Below, one piece after another: positions 18,566 to 26,892 of a stretch of 57,644 bases of DNA. Both the position numbers and the translations under genes were made by a program. The notes under the pieces were generated by a model, which ran no database searches, was not told where the DNA came from, and saw nothing but the letters and a program-made list of their open reading frames with translations. Within the stretch, counting starts at the first letter, position 1; each line of letters opens with the position of its first letter. Origin of the DNA: Verrucomicrobium sp. BvORR106. GTDB taxonomy: Bacteria > Verrucomicrobiota > Verrucomicrobiia > Verrucomicrobiales > Verrucomicrobiaceae. The DNA lies in NCBI RefSeq assembly GCF_000739655.1, contig NZ_BATR01000021.1, forward strand, positions 1 to 57,644, written 5' to 3'.

Positions 18566-19347
18566 ATCGCAAAAGCTGCCTGATCCCGGCACTGCTGTTC
18601 TTCGGGGCGCTATTCATCCTGGATGCCCTGTTCGCCACCGACCTCCTGAAGGGGCTCTTCACCATCGGTTTTCACCTGTTCCTGGGCAGCATCATGCATG
18701 CCGTGGCGTCGTTTCCTTATGCCTTTGGCTCTCTCAGCCATGCCCTGTGGACCTTGGGCATCTTGTTGGGTGCATTCTTTGTGCTGCATGGGCTACTGAT
18801 TCTATTGAACAGTAAGAGTGGCCGCTGGAAACTTCCACAGAGCGCAAGGGCGTTCGCAATGGCCCTCCTTCTTCTGGGCGGTGGGGCGGCCGCCATACAA
18901 GCGGCTCGCACTGCGGTTCTTCTGACCACGCAGGATAATATTCTTACCTCCGGACGAGATTATGTATCCAAGTCCATCAGCAACGGGCGGCAACTTGTGA
19001 CGGCCATGCGAATCTATGCATCGGAACATGACGGTAACTATCCCGACCAGGTTGAGGAACTCATCGCTGCTGACATCTTGGAGCCTGGAAGCCTTGTCAA
19101 CCTAAACTGGGTCTACTTGTCGGGTGAAGTCCCGGCGCCATGGATCTTTCTGAGAGGGTTGCGGAATGACGCGCCCGGCAACCTTCCAATGTTTGTGTCT
19201 CCTCACCCTGTCACCAGAAACAAATACATCATCGCTTACAACGACTCCAGTGTCTCGCTGCAAACGGCCACAGAACGCGAGGCTGCCATCCACCGCTGGC
19301 GAGAATACAGGAAACAGAGCTCCAGTACGGAGGCAGTCGCGCCATGA
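18562..19347 (+). CDS. Membrane protein with pseudopilin-like domain (array member 3)
   Basis: The start overlaps the previous stop by four bases (ATGA) and has a strong AAAGGAGG nine bases upstream. The 261 residues comprise three membrane helices (about 8-32, 52-78, 92-118), with SGRWKLPQ before the third, then an outer domain starting SISNGRQLVTAMRIYASEHDGNYPDQVEELI. That pattern, with an ALRIYA-type helix, a D/N-G turn and Y-P, is the signature of the pseudopilin C-terminal domain. The end has a strand pair (NKYIIAYNDSSVSL) and a final amphipathic helix. Closest in the window to member 5 (20184-20975), which shares the YNDSS motif. Function unknown. Confidence 0.72.
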   Translation: MNRKSCLIPALLFFGALFILDALFATDLLKGLFTIGFHLFLGSIMHAVASFPYAFGSLSHALWTLGILLGAFFVLHGLLILLNSKSGRWKLPQSARAFAMALLLLGGGAAAIQAARTAVLLTTQDNILTSGRDYVSKSISNGRQLVTAMRIYASEHDGNYPDQVEELIAADILEPGSLVNLNWVYLSGEVPAPWIFLRGLRNDAPGNLPMFVSPHPVTRNKYIIAYNDSSVSLQTATEREAAIHRWREYRKQSSSTEAVAP

Positions 19348-19396
19348 CCGCACGACGTCAACGCCATGAAAGCACACTCAAAGGAGGGCCGCCCTC

Positions 19397-20176
19397 ATGA
19401 AAGAATCCCTGTTGCGCCGGATCTTCCAGTATGTCTGCGGCGGCCTGTTGGTGGTGGGGATGCTGCTGTTCATTCCTGGGGTGGTTGTGCCTTTGGTTCT
19501 CTTTGTGATCCGTCTGGTGTTTGGCTGGTTGGTCCACGCAATGAAAGCATTGGCGACCATCGTGCCGACCTGGCAAGAATTGGCAGTGGGAACAGTGGTG
19601 ATACTGGCAACTTTGATGGCCCTGCACCTGCTTCTATGGGCGTTTTACCGACAAAGCTCAAGCGAGCCCCGAAAGTGGAAGCTGCGCTGGTCCGCCTTGA
19701 TCATGAGCATGCTGCTCATTCTGTTTGCCACAACGTGTGCCTCGGTGGGCATCCTGCACCACGCCGTGTGGCTCCTCAAAAACGACTACTTCCGATCAAG
19801 AGTTGATCGGAACCTTTTGATGGCCAAGGTGGGTGGCAACCACCTCGCTCAACACCTGCGAGCTTACGCCGAAGCTCATGGCGGCAATTACCCTCCAAAG
19901 TTGCAAGATCTCGTGAAGGCAGGAATGGTCGACCCCTCCGAATTCAACAGGTTGAATCAAGTTCAACCCGCAGGTGAGGTGCCTCAAACATGGATCTATT
20001 TGCCTGCAGGAGCCGCTTCAGACGCCGCTGACCTCCCACTGCTACTCTCGCCGACCCCAGTCTCGGGCAGTGTTCACATCATGATCACTCGCGACGGCAG
20101 TGCGTCTGAGATTAACCCTGCCGCCAGCGAGGCCGCTCTACAGCGCTGGCGGGAGGTATCAGGTTCCACCCAATAA
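19397..20176 (+). CDS. Membrane protein with pseudopilin-like domain (array member 4)
   Basis: A textbook AAGGAGG at 19381-19387 sits nine bases before the ATG. The 259-residue product has three membrane helices (about 10-45, 60-80, 93-120), with PRKWKLRW before the third, then NHLAQHLRAYAEAHGGNYPPKLQDLVKAGMVDP, matching the helix/turn/Y-P core of the other members. A strand HIMITRDGSASEI replaces the YNDSS strand, and AALQRWREV ends the chain. It lies 49 bases after member 3, the only sizeable gap in the array. Function unknown. Confidence 0.72.
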   Translation: MKESLLRRIFQYVCGGLLVVGMLLFIPGVVVPLVLFVIRLVFGWLVHAMKALATIVPTWQELAVGTVVILATLMALHLLLWAFYRQSSSEPRKWKLRWSALIMSMLLILFATTCASVGILHHAVWLLKNDYFRSRVDRNLLMAKVGGNHLAQHLRAYAEAHGGNYPPKLQDLVKAGMVDPSEFNRLNQVQPAGEVPQTWIYLPAGAASDAADLPLLLSPTPVSGSVHIMITRDGSASEINPAASEAALQRWREVSGSTQ

Positions 20177-20183
20177 CTTCACC

Positions 20184-20975
20184 ATGCCCATTCTTGATCG
20201 CAAGTTCCTGGCTTGGGCGGGTGCCACGACCCTGGCCATCCTGAGTTGCTTTCTCTTTGCCGATCTCACCCGGGGCCGGGCGCTTGAAATTCTGACACGG
20301 TTGGCGACAGGCTGGATCCGCCATTTCAAAGAGACCGCGTCCCTGACCGCATGGGACTGGACCAGCATCGGTGTTGCGTTCCTCGTGTTGGTCATGCTGC
20401 TGGTCGCCTGTCAGTGGATGGCGCACGCTCGCTTGAAAGTGAAATGGGGCTGGCGCTGGACCTCTCAGTTCATGGCAGTGCTCTTTTTGATCACGGGTGC
20501 CGGAGGTGCCGCGGGGCTTGTCATTCACCATATCTCTTACTTCTTCCGGGAACCCATCTTTTACTACGACGACATCTGGGACAGCACCCGCAACATCAGC
20601 AACGCCCGACAGCTCATTACCGCCCTGCGCATCTACGCCAGTGATCATAGGGGAGAATATCCCGAAACACTGGAAGATCTGGTCAAAGAAGAAATCCTGG
20701 ATCCCGGAGAGCCCTTTGAGAAGCTCACCCATGGCATCATGCAGAAGCAGATGAAGATCCCCTGGATGGTGCTGGGGGGACTGAACGACAGCGCTCCCGG
20801 AGGGCTTCCGATTCTGGCATCCCCCATCCCGCTGCACGGCAGCCGCTACGTGATGGGATACAATGACTCGTCAGTCGAGCTGGTCTCCCCGGAGAAATAC
20901 CATGCCGCCATGGCCGCCTGGGAGGCCTGGCTGAAGGAGAACCACAAACCCCGCACCACCATTCCCCTACGATGA
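20184..20975 (+). CDS. Membrane protein with pseudopilin-like domain (array member 5)
   Basis: I start at the ATG at 20184 (MPILDRKFLAW), seven bases after the previous stop; a longer frame from 20100 would run through the previous gene. The 263 residues have membrane helices at about 8-25, 50-75 and 85-110, with KVKWGWRW before the third. The outer domain has the best preserved signature of the family: NISNARQLITALRIYASDHRGEYPETLEDLV, then LPILASPIPLHGSRYVMGYNDSSVEL and a final helix. It is followed after 53 bases by mazG on the same strand, with no visible terminator between. Function unknown. Confidence 0.74.
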   Translation: MPILDRKFLAWAGATTLAILSCFLFADLTRGRALEILTRLATGWIRHFKETASLTAWDWTSIGVAFLVLVMLLVACQWMAHARLKVKWGWRWTSQFMAVLFLITGAGGAAGLVIHHISYFFREPIFYYDDIWDSTRNISNARQLITALRIYASDHRGEYPETLEDLVKEEILDPGEPFEKLTHGIMQKQMKIPWMVLGGLNDSAPGGLPILASPIPLHGSRYVMGYNDSSVELVSPEKYHAAMAAWEAWLKENHKPRTTIPLR

Positions 20976-21028
20976 TGGCACGAGCCTAAGGTTGACGGGG
21001 GGCGCATCACTCCCATGATGCTGGCACC

Positions 21029-21859
21029 ATGAGCACCGTGCCAACCCCTGCCCCTGCCCCCACCGACGACGCCCTGGCTGACCTGCGCGCCGTCGTGCAC
21101 CGACTGCGCGCCCCAGGAGGCTGCCCGTGGGACCAGGAACAGACGCACGAGACGCTCATCCCCCACCTCATCGAGGAGGCGTACGAGGTCGCGGAAGCCA
21201 TTCGCAATGGCGACATGGCCCACCTGCGCGAGGAGCTGGGTGACCTGCTACTCCAGCCGGTGCTGCATGCAGAGATCGCCTCAGAAACGGGTGTGTTCGA
21301 TCTGGACTCGATTGCCCGGGAACTCACCGAGAAGCTCATCCGCCGCCACCCGCACGTCTTTGGCGATACCACGGTGGATGGCTCCGCCGGGGTGCTCAAA
21401 CAATGGGACGAGATCAAGAAGCAGGAAAAAGGCGGCAGCGCCTCCGATCGCAAACCGCACCTGCATGGTGTCTCCCAGGGGCTGCCCGCACTGATGCGTG
21501 CGCAGAAGATCCAGAAGAAGGCTGCGAAGGTGGGCTTTGACTGGCCGGACTTCGAGCAAGTGGTGGCGAAGGTGCACGAGGAGGTTCAGGAAATTGCCGA
21601 AGCCGTGGCTCAGCAGGATCAGAAAGCCATCGAGGATGAAGTGGGTGACCTGCTCTACAGCGTGGTGAACGTGGCCAGGCGGCTGGGAGTGGATGCCGAG
21701 ACGGCTCTGGCCGCGGCAACGGCCAAATTCGAACGCCGGTTCGGCCGGGTTGAGGAAATCATCCTCGCCCAGGGCAAGACGCTGGAAGACAGCACCCTGG
21801 AGGAGATGGATGCCGTGTGGGAGGCCACGAAGCATCTACCGGCCTCCGCCCAGAGCTGA
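21029..21859 (+). CDS. mazG: Nucleoside triphosphate pyrophosphohydrolase MazG
   Basis: The 276-residue protein has the two tandem MazG all-alpha NTP-pyrophosphatase domains. The first carries CPWDQEQTHETLIPHLIEEAYEVAEAI and REELGDLL (EExxE then ExxD, which bind magnesium). The second repeats it as VHEEVQEIAEAV and EDEVGDLLYSVVNVAR. The enzyme hydrolyses NTPs, including non-canonical ones, to NMP and pyrophosphate in the cytosol and so cleans the nucleotide pool. Length matches the E. coli family of about 260 residues. It converges with the Gly/Cys-rich gene, with only two bases between the stops. Confidence 0.95.
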   Translation: MSTVPTPAPAPTDDALADLRAVVHRLRAPGGCPWDQEQTHETLIPHLIEEAYEVAEAIRNGDMAHLREELGDLLLQPVLHAEIASETGVFDLDSIARELTEKLIRRHPHVFGDTTVDGSAGVLKQWDEIKKQEKGGSASDRKPHLHGVSQGLPALMRAQKIQKKAAKVGFDWPDFEQVVAKVHEEVQEIAEAVAQQDQKAIEDEVGDLLYSVVNVARRLGVDAETALAAATAKFERRFGRVEEIILAQGKTLEDSTLEEMDAVWEATKHLPASAQS

Positions 21860-21861
21860 GG

Positions 21862-22737
21862 TCAGTCGCCTCCACCACCGCAACCGCCGCCTCCACAGCC
21901 ACTGCTGCTGCAACCACTGGATCCACTGCCGCAGCCACTGCTGTCATGGCCGGAGCCGGAGTGGCCGTCATGATGGCTGTGGCCGTGACTGCTGCCACAA
22001 CCACCTCCCGCTCCGCTGGAACAACCTGATCCTACCGAGGAACATCCGTTCCCCCCTCTGCCTCCACCACGGTGGTTTTTTACGGCGGTGCTGATCACGA
22101 TCACCACCGCCACGCCAATGAAGAACAGCCAGAATATCTCTGCGCTCTTCACGGGGGCCATGTCGGCGGCATGGGGGGCCTCTTGCGCCAGTGTCAGAAC
22201 CAGCCCCGTCACCGCCGCGGCGGCGGCTGCTTTCCACAGTCGCGGCCGCCACAGGTTCTTGGAAATCACCCAATGGCTGCCGGTATCCACCCTGCGAAAT
22301 CTCGCATGGGTATCAAATCGCGCCTCCGGCGGTGGCCACACCGCCACGGGAGGCGGGCTGCCAAAGGCCGCCTCGTAGGAAGCCAGGGTGCGGGCATACC
22401 AGTCGTGGTATTTGTCATCCTCCTGCTGTCCTCCCTTGGTTGGCCCGTGATGCAGTGGTCGCCCCAGCACCTTGCCGCACAGATCATCCCAGTAGGACTC
22501 CGTGTACACTAGATGCAGGTGCCAGGCCTGGTCCACCTCGTCCGACGGCGTCACAGGATGCCCCGCACGCATGGCCAGCCAGAGGAATTTCTTGTACTCC
22601 ACCACCACCTGCTCTGCGTAGGCGTGGTGCCATCCGTTTTCCCGGGCGAGTCTCTTGGTGAAACTCAGTTCGGCATTCGCTCCATCCAGCTCGAAAGCCT
22701 GGAGCGCCTGCCACAACGGGTCGTTGTATGCAATCAT
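21862..22737 (-). CDS. Glycine-rich-domain membrane protein with a Gly/Cys/His/Ser-rich tail
   Basis: Residues about 1-100 resemble the GRDP/DUF1399-type domain (PSDEVDQAWHLHLVYTESY is the typical DxxWHxH-like core). A membrane helix near 170-188 and a second at about 203-222 follow. The last 65 residues consist almost only of Gly, Ser, Cys and His (for example SSHGHSHHDGHSGSGHDSSG and CSSSGCGGGGCGGGGD), with ten cysteines and several histidines. A tail like this is typical of TIGR04222-related bacterial membrane proteins. It may bind metal or form disulfides, but that is inference. The gene is alone on its strand, facing mazG. Confidence 0.75.
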   Translation of the reverse strand: MIAYNDPLWQALQAFELDGANAELSFTKRLARENGWHHAYAEQVVVEYKKFLWLAMRAGHPVTPSDEVDQAWHLHLVYTESYWDDLCGKVLGRPLHHGPTKGGQQEDDKYHDWYARTLASYEAAFGSPPPVAVWPPPEARFDTHARFRRVDTGSHWVISKNLWRPRLWKAAAAAAVTGLVLTLAQEAPHAADMAPVKSAEIFWLFFIGVAVVIVISTAVKNHRGGGRGGNGCSSVGSGCSSGAGGGCGSSHGHSHHDGHSGSGHDSSGCGSGSSGCSSSGCGGGGCGGGGD

Positions 22738-22879
22738 GCTCGCGACAAGCTTCCCTCATCCCCCTCCCCGTCGTCAAGTGAGTTTTTTGACACATGGGGC
22801 GTGGAACATTTTCTGCCGCAGATGGTCAAGCGTTGGAACTCCAACGGAATTTTCCGCATACCACGGATCGGAAGCCCAC

Positions 22880-22911
22880 AAGGAGCGGCGGTTTGTGCTT
22901 GCACAACCGCC
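22880..22911 (+). repeat. Dispersed hairpin repeat, copy 1
   Basis: The unit starts AAGGAGCGGCGG and contains a near-perfect hairpin GGCGGTT(T)GTGC-TT-GCACAACCGCC. The same 32 bases occur inverted at 23009-23040 and direct at 45122-45153. Confidence 0.85.
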
Positions 22912-23008
22912 TAGGGCAAGCGGAGTGCTTGATCGCCAAACAGGCGCCGCCTTATGTGGTCTTGCCGCTACCCTCTTAGTTGGAAGCACGCTTCCTCCGG
23001 CAACCGTC

Positions 23009-23040
23009 GGCGGTTGTGCAAGCACAAACCGCCGCTCCTT
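23009..23040 (-). repeat. Dispersed hairpin repeat, copy 2 (inverted)
   Basis: Exact reverse complement of copy 1 over 32 bases. A CCGGAGGAAG-like flank on the outer side (22993-23002 on the opposite strand) is also present next to copy 3, so the repeat unit extends beyond the hairpin. Confidence 0.85.
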
Positions 23041-23134
23041 GGATCCTCTGGCGTCGCGCTCTTTCAATCACACCACTTTCCACCCTACCTTCATCATTCA
23101 GAATTCCTAATTCATCATTCCTAATTTTTGACTG

Positions 23135-24799
23135 CTATCCCCCTCCCATCTCCTTCTTGAGCACCGTCGCCGCTCCCAAGGCGGGCACGCCGGCATAACG
23201 CTGGTCCTTGAGCATGCGTTTGATCATTTCCAGGCTCGCATCCGACTCCCCCTTGCGGCGGATGGCCTCACTTTCATACAGGGCACAGCGGAGCTGGTCA
23301 CCGGGCGTGTCCTGCCACGCGCCGGCATGCTGGAAGAAATCGGCTGACTCCCGGTTGTTTCCTTCGACTGCGGAGAGCAGGCCCATGAGTTCGAGGAGAT
23401 TCGCACTGTGCTTCTCCTCGGCAGTCTTCAGCAGCTCACGGCGGAATTTTTTGGGGTCGCGCGGCAGGTAGCGTCCCACCAGACTGGCATAGAGCGCATA
23501 GTCGTGGTCGGGCGAGGCTGCGTCTGGCATGACCCGCCGGCGGGGAAACGGCCGGTAGAGCGGGTCCCCCACCACGACGTTCATCCAGGAGATGCCCGGC
23601 ATGGACGACCATGCGGCCTCCCCAAGGGTGGCTCCGGAAAGCAGGCGCTCATTGAGATGATCAAAGTGAACCGTCAACGTCAGATAAGGCTCCCACACGT
23701 TGCCAAGAGCGGCAGCGGCCCCCTTCTCCAGCAGCGGGCCGACCCAGGCCTCTGACTTGGTGCGCAGCACACTGGCGCTGAAAGAATGCAGGTGGCAGGC
23801 AATGGCGCCGGGCTTGAAGCGGAAGTTGGGCGAGGCGATGGCCCCGGTGATCTGGCTCGTATACCAGCCAAAGTACAAAACGGTGTCAGGGAGCGGCCAC
23901 TCATCCCGGAAGACCTCGCGATACCGATCCACCGCCACGGGCACGCCGGCGCGCTGGTACATCTGCACGCACTTGGCGAGCCATTGCTCCCCTTCTTCAT
24001 AGCCGCCATCCATGAGGGAGAAATCCACCACCGCCCTGCCCCAGAGACCGGTGCGTTCGGCGTTCAGCGAGTCATCGATCATGCGGCGCACCGTGGCATC
24101 ATCGGCGGCGTCCAGACGCCCCACGAGCAGCTGCCCCCGGGCTTCCGGACAGTCGGCAAAACGTTGCCCCTTCTGATAGTACCGGTTTTCCAAAGGTCCC
24201 TTGATGGGCCGCTGCAACAGGCCGAGCGCCGCGATCTCGCTGTCCACGCTGGCCTCATCCACCTCGCCAATGGCCGGCTCCCGGTTGTGGGGCACGCGTT
24301 CCACCCGGATCGGCACGCCGCGCATGAGCACCGCGACGCGGATATCCTGCCGCACCACCTGGGGCACCTGTCCGTACCGCTTGCCGGAAGGGTCCACCAG
24401 GTCCCTCTTCTCCAACACCCACCACTTGTTTTCGATCAACCGCCGCAGCAGCGGCTCCCGCACGGTGGATTCAAACTTCTCCCTGGAGATCGTTTCCTCG
24501 ACCGCGCACTTCAGACCGATCACGCGGTCCGAGGAAATTTTCCGCTTCGAGGCATAGTAACGGGCCAGCTCCTCCGAGCCCTCGAAGTCCTTGTTGTACA
24601 CCACAATGGTTTCTGCGGCGGGGTCCCAACCATCGGCCTCCAGCAGCGAGTGGGGCGGTGCACTCTGGGCAGGCGACTTCTGAACAAGCCCCAAGACACC
24701 CAGCAACATCGCCGCAGCAACGCTCCAGCCTTGCAGACGCGCTGACAGCCAGCACTGCAGGCGCGGCTGGACGGAGGGTCTGCGGTGACTCGGGTACAT
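23135..24799 (-). CDS. TIGR03790 family exported protein
   Basis: The 554-residue product matches the TIGR03790 pattern: ETIVVYNKDFEGSEELARYYASKRKI at the start of the mature protein, an I-x-V-A-V-L-M-R-G-V-P-I-R strand, a later VDFSLMDGGYEEGEQWL segment and GAIACHLHSFSASVL, all characteristic of this family. A hydrophobic stretch near residues 27-45 (WSVAAAMLLGVLGLV, cut near PAQSA) looks like a signal peptide after an unusually long, Arg-rich leader; a start further in is possible. The C-terminal part carries helical TPR-like sequence. The family is found in Verrucomicrobia, Planctomycetes and other exopolysaccharide/PEP-CTERM-bearing bacteria and its activity is not known. It lies 15 bases downstream of the MBL hydrolase gene, probably cotranscribed. 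Confidence 0.85.
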   Translation of the reverse strand: MYPSHRRPSVQPRLQCWLSARLQGWSVAAAMLLGVLGLVQKSPAQSAPPHSLLEADGWDPAAETIVVYNKDFEGSEELARYYASKRKISSDRVIGLKCAVEETISREKFESTVREPLLRRLIENKWWVLEKRDLVDPSGKRYGQVPQVVRQDIRVAVLMRGVPIRVERVPHNREPAIGEVDEASVDSEIAALGLLQRPIKGPLENRYYQKGQRFADCPEARGQLLVGRLDAADDATVRRMIDDSLNAERTGLWGRAVVDFSLMDGGYEEGEQWLAKCVQMYQRAGVPVAVDRYREVFRDEWPLPDTVLYFGWYTSQITGAIASPNFRFKPGAIACHLHSFSASVLRTKSEAWVGPLLEKGAAAALGNVWEPYLTLTVHFDHLNERLLSGATLGEAAWSSMPGISWMNVVVGDPLYRPFPRRRVMPDAASPDHDYALYASLVGRYLPRDPKKFRRELLKTAEEKHSANLLELMGLLSAVEGNNRESADFFQHAGAWQDTPGDQLRCALYESEAIRRKGESDASLEMIKRMLKDQRYAGVPALGAATVLKKEMGGG

Positions 24800-24814
24800 G
24801 GAAACGACTGTCTG

Positions 24815-25600
24815 CTAGGGCCAGCTCAACTTGAGGCCATCGTAGGCGATGCGGACGTCCTCGGGCAACTTCTGTTCCTCCGGTGCGTGCAGAATCTCGC
24901 ACTGGATGTGGGTGAACCAGGTCTGGCGGGGGCCCACCGCCGTGCGGAAGGCCAGCGCCTCCTCAAAATTCATGTGCGTCGGGTGCGGCGTGTGGCGCAG
25001 GGCATCCACGATGAGGGTGTCCACGCCCCTCATCAGCTCCACTGTGCCTTCCAGCGGCTCTTTCATATCGCTGAGGTAGGCGCAGAGCTTGCGCCCCCCG
25101 CGGGAAAAGAGATACCCCACCGTCTCCACCTTGCCATGCTTGACCGGCAGCGGTGTGATGAGGGTCTCGCCCAGGGTAAAGGGGCCAGTGATGGGGTGCT
25201 CCTCCGGCTTGAGGTAGCCGCGGTAGCGGTTCTCGCCATTGAAGGCATGCTCGTACATGCGGCGGATCACCTGCAGACACGCCGGGGTGCCGTAGATCGG
25301 CATCACCGCGTCCTCCGGCACGCAGAAGCGCCGCAGGTCATCGAACCCAGTGAGGTGGTCCATGTGCGGGTGCGTGTAGAGCGCAGCATCCAGCTCCTTC
25401 AGCTTCTCCCGCAGGCACTGGGTGCGGAAATCCGGCCCGGTATCCACCACATAGGTGCCCTCCGGGGTGCGCACGAGAATGGAAGAGCGGGAGCGTTGAT
25501 CACGCGGGTCGCTGCTCGTGCAAGTGGCACAGTCACAACCAATCATGGGGATCCCGACAGAGGTTCCGGTGCCAAGAAAGGTGATCTGAAAGGAGTCCAT
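24815..25600 (-). CDS. PhnP-like MBL-fold metal-dependent hydrolase
   Basis: I place the start at 25600 (MDSFQITFLGTGTSVGIP), typical for this family; an in-frame extension upstream crosses the divergent gene. The 261 residues show the metallo-beta-lactamase fold with the metal site THPHMDHLTGFDDL, an early IGCDCATC followed by RSRSSILV (the PhnP/cyclic phosphodiesterase-type signature), LSDMKE and a late HIQCEI. Relatives hydrolyse cyclic phosphodiesters such as phosphoribosyl 1,2-cyclic phosphate. No phosphonate genes are nearby, so the substrate is uncertain. The gene overlaps the divergent neighbour's longest frame and precedes the TIGR03790 gene. Confidence 0.88.
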   Translation of the reverse strand: MDSFQITFLGTGTSVGIPMIGCDCATCTSSDPRDQRSRSSILVRTPEGTYVVDTGPDFRTQCLREKLKELDAALYTHPHMDHLTGFDDLRRFCVPEDAVMPIYGTPACLQVIRRMYEHAFNGENRYRGYLKPEEHPITGPFTLGETLITPLPVKHGKVETVGYLFSRGGRKLCAYLSDMKEPLEGTVELMRGVDTLIVDALRHTPHPTHMNFEEALAFRTAVGPRQTWFTHIQCEILHAPEEQKLPEDVRIAYDGLKLSWP

Positions 25601-25664
25601 GAAACAGTCGGGAGTGAGCAGGAAATGCGGCAGGATTGTCGAAAGAAAGGCTGGAGGAACATCA

Positions 25665-26105
25665 ATGAAAGCATTGAAGCTCGCACTTGCCATATCTTTG
25701 GCGCTAAACGTGGCGCTCGCATGGGCAGTCTGGCGTACTCCCACTCCCGCGACCACGCCGCCCGCTGCGTCGTTCTCGCTGGTGGAGCCCGACACGACCC
25801 CGCCCTCACAACTCCCTGAAGCCGAGGATCTTCTCTCTCCGACACGCACCCCTCAGTGGGCAGCGCCGGGTGCGGAAAGGTCATGGGGCTTCGGCACCGA
25901 CCTCTCGCCTGCGTCGGAAACTTCACCTCTGCGCCCTGTGCTGTTCACGCCAGAGCCTGCGGTGAGCCAGCCGTACGCGGCCCCACTGCCGCCCAATCCC
26001 CACGCCGTGCCGCTGTGGGAACGCCGGGTGCCGTTCCGTGAGGGTCAGCTGGAACGCGGGCTGTACCCCAATCTGAAAATAGAAGATCCGCCCACCCGGG
26101 ATTGA
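25665..26105 (+). CDS. Small exported or membrane-anchored proline-rich protein
   Basis: The ATG at 25665 has GGAGG seven bases upstream (25653-25657), which decides the start. The 146-residue product begins with one hydrophobic segment (LKLALAISLALNVALAWAVW) and continues with a Pro/Ala/Thr-rich, low-complexity extracytoplasmic chain ending PHAVPLWERRVPFREGQLERGLYPNLKIEDP. I recognise no family. It is divergent from the MBL hydrolase with about 64 bases between starts and convergent with the cytochrome gene. Confidence 0.65.
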   Translation: MKALKLALAISLALNVALAWAVWRTPTPATTPPAASFSLVEPDTTPPSQLPEAEDLLSPTRTPQWAAPGAERSWGFGTDLSPASETSPLRPVLFTPEPAVSQPYAAPLPPNPHAVPLWERRVPFREGQLERGLYPNLKIEDPPTRD

Positions 26106-26127
26106 AAACCCTCCGGCAGGCGGATCT
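26084..26127. terminator. Possible bidirectional terminator hairpin
   Basis: AGATCCGCC (26084-26092) pairs with GGCGGATCT (26119-26127) across a 26-base loop, at the end of two convergent genes. No strong T tract follows, so the assignment is tentative. Confidence 0.35.
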
Positions 26128-26160
26128 GATTCTTGAAGAAAATCGACGCGCCCCCCGGCT

Positions 26161-26640
26161 TTACGCGGTGGGCTTCAGGCTGCGCAGGTAGGCCACAACA
26201 GCCTCTGCTTCATCGCGCTTCAGCCGGATCTGCGGCATGGGTGGCATCACCGGTGCTCCTGAGGGGCGCTTGCCCGTCATCATGAACTCCACGGCAGCCT
26301 CGTCCGTCGGCAGGGTGGGCAGCCCGGCGAGGGGAGGCGCCACCGGCACAAACGGCATCGGGACGGTGGGGCGGAAGGGCAACTCGCTGCCCATGAGGTA
26401 GCGGCTCTTGTCAAACTCCCCACTGGGCAGACGGGGTGCATGGCAGTCCGTGCACATCCCCACGGATTCCACCAGATGCCGGCCTCGCTCTACCAGGGCG
26501 GCACGATCAGCAGCTGGGGACGCTGGAGCACCGACGGAGGTCTCTGCGGCTGGGCTCTGTTTGCTACAGTGGGCCAGGGTCACGATGGCCCCGGAAGCCA
26601 GGGCGGCGATGACCAGCGTGTTTTTCATGTCGTTATGCAT
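26161..26640 (-). CDS. Monohaem cytochrome c lipoprotein
   Basis: The 159-residue product has one haem-binding CTDCH motif near residue 68 and a C-terminal MPPMPQIRL segment that can supply the distal methionine. The N-terminus MKNTLVIAALASGAIVTLAHC ends in a cysteine preceded by LAH, a plausible though imperfect lipobox, so it is probably an outer-surface or periplasmic lipoprotein. Start at 26640 or 26628; the longer frame to 26766 has no support. Such small cytochromes shuttle electrons in respiration or serve dehydrogenases. No partner oxidoreductase is adjacent. Confidence 0.85.
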   Translation of the reverse strand: MHNDMKNTLVIAALASGAIVTLAHCSKQSPAAETSVGAPASPAADRAALVERGRHLVESVGMCTDCHAPRLPSGEFDKSRYLMGSELPFRPTVPMPFVPVAPPLAGLPTLPTDEAAVEFMMTGKRPSGAPVMPPMPQIRLKRDEAEAVVAYLRSLKPTA

Positions 26641-26892
26641 GTCAGGTGTTGTTTGAAGGAGGAAATATTCCGCCCTTTCCAATGAGGATGTGACAGCCGC
26701 TCGTTTTGTGACATTTAGCGATGCAATTGTCGCGCGATCCTTCCCACTGAAAGGTTGCGCGCCCACGTGCCGATTAACTTCCCCCCCAACCGTTCGGATG
26801 GCGTTTGCGCTTCTTTATTGACGCCAGCGCCCGCCCTTCCCATCATCAGCGCTTCCCTTTAGCCCCTTGTCAGTCATTCATATTTCAGATCC

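Larger units (their letters stand above)
22738..23134. other. Intergenic region carrying an inverted repeat pair
   Basis: No credible gene lies here. The region holds two inverted copies of a 32-base hairpin repeat (listed separately) with about 97 bases between them, then an AT-richer stretch with tandem TTCATCATTC/TAATTCATCATTCC-like motifs around 23089-23127 before the end of the TIGR03790 gene. Confidence 0.7.

Noticed and set aside
21029-21859. MazG as part of a MazEF toxin-antitoxin pair
   Set aside because: No mazE or mazF-like gene is adjacent; the gene is a stand-alone housekeeping pyrophosphohydrolase.
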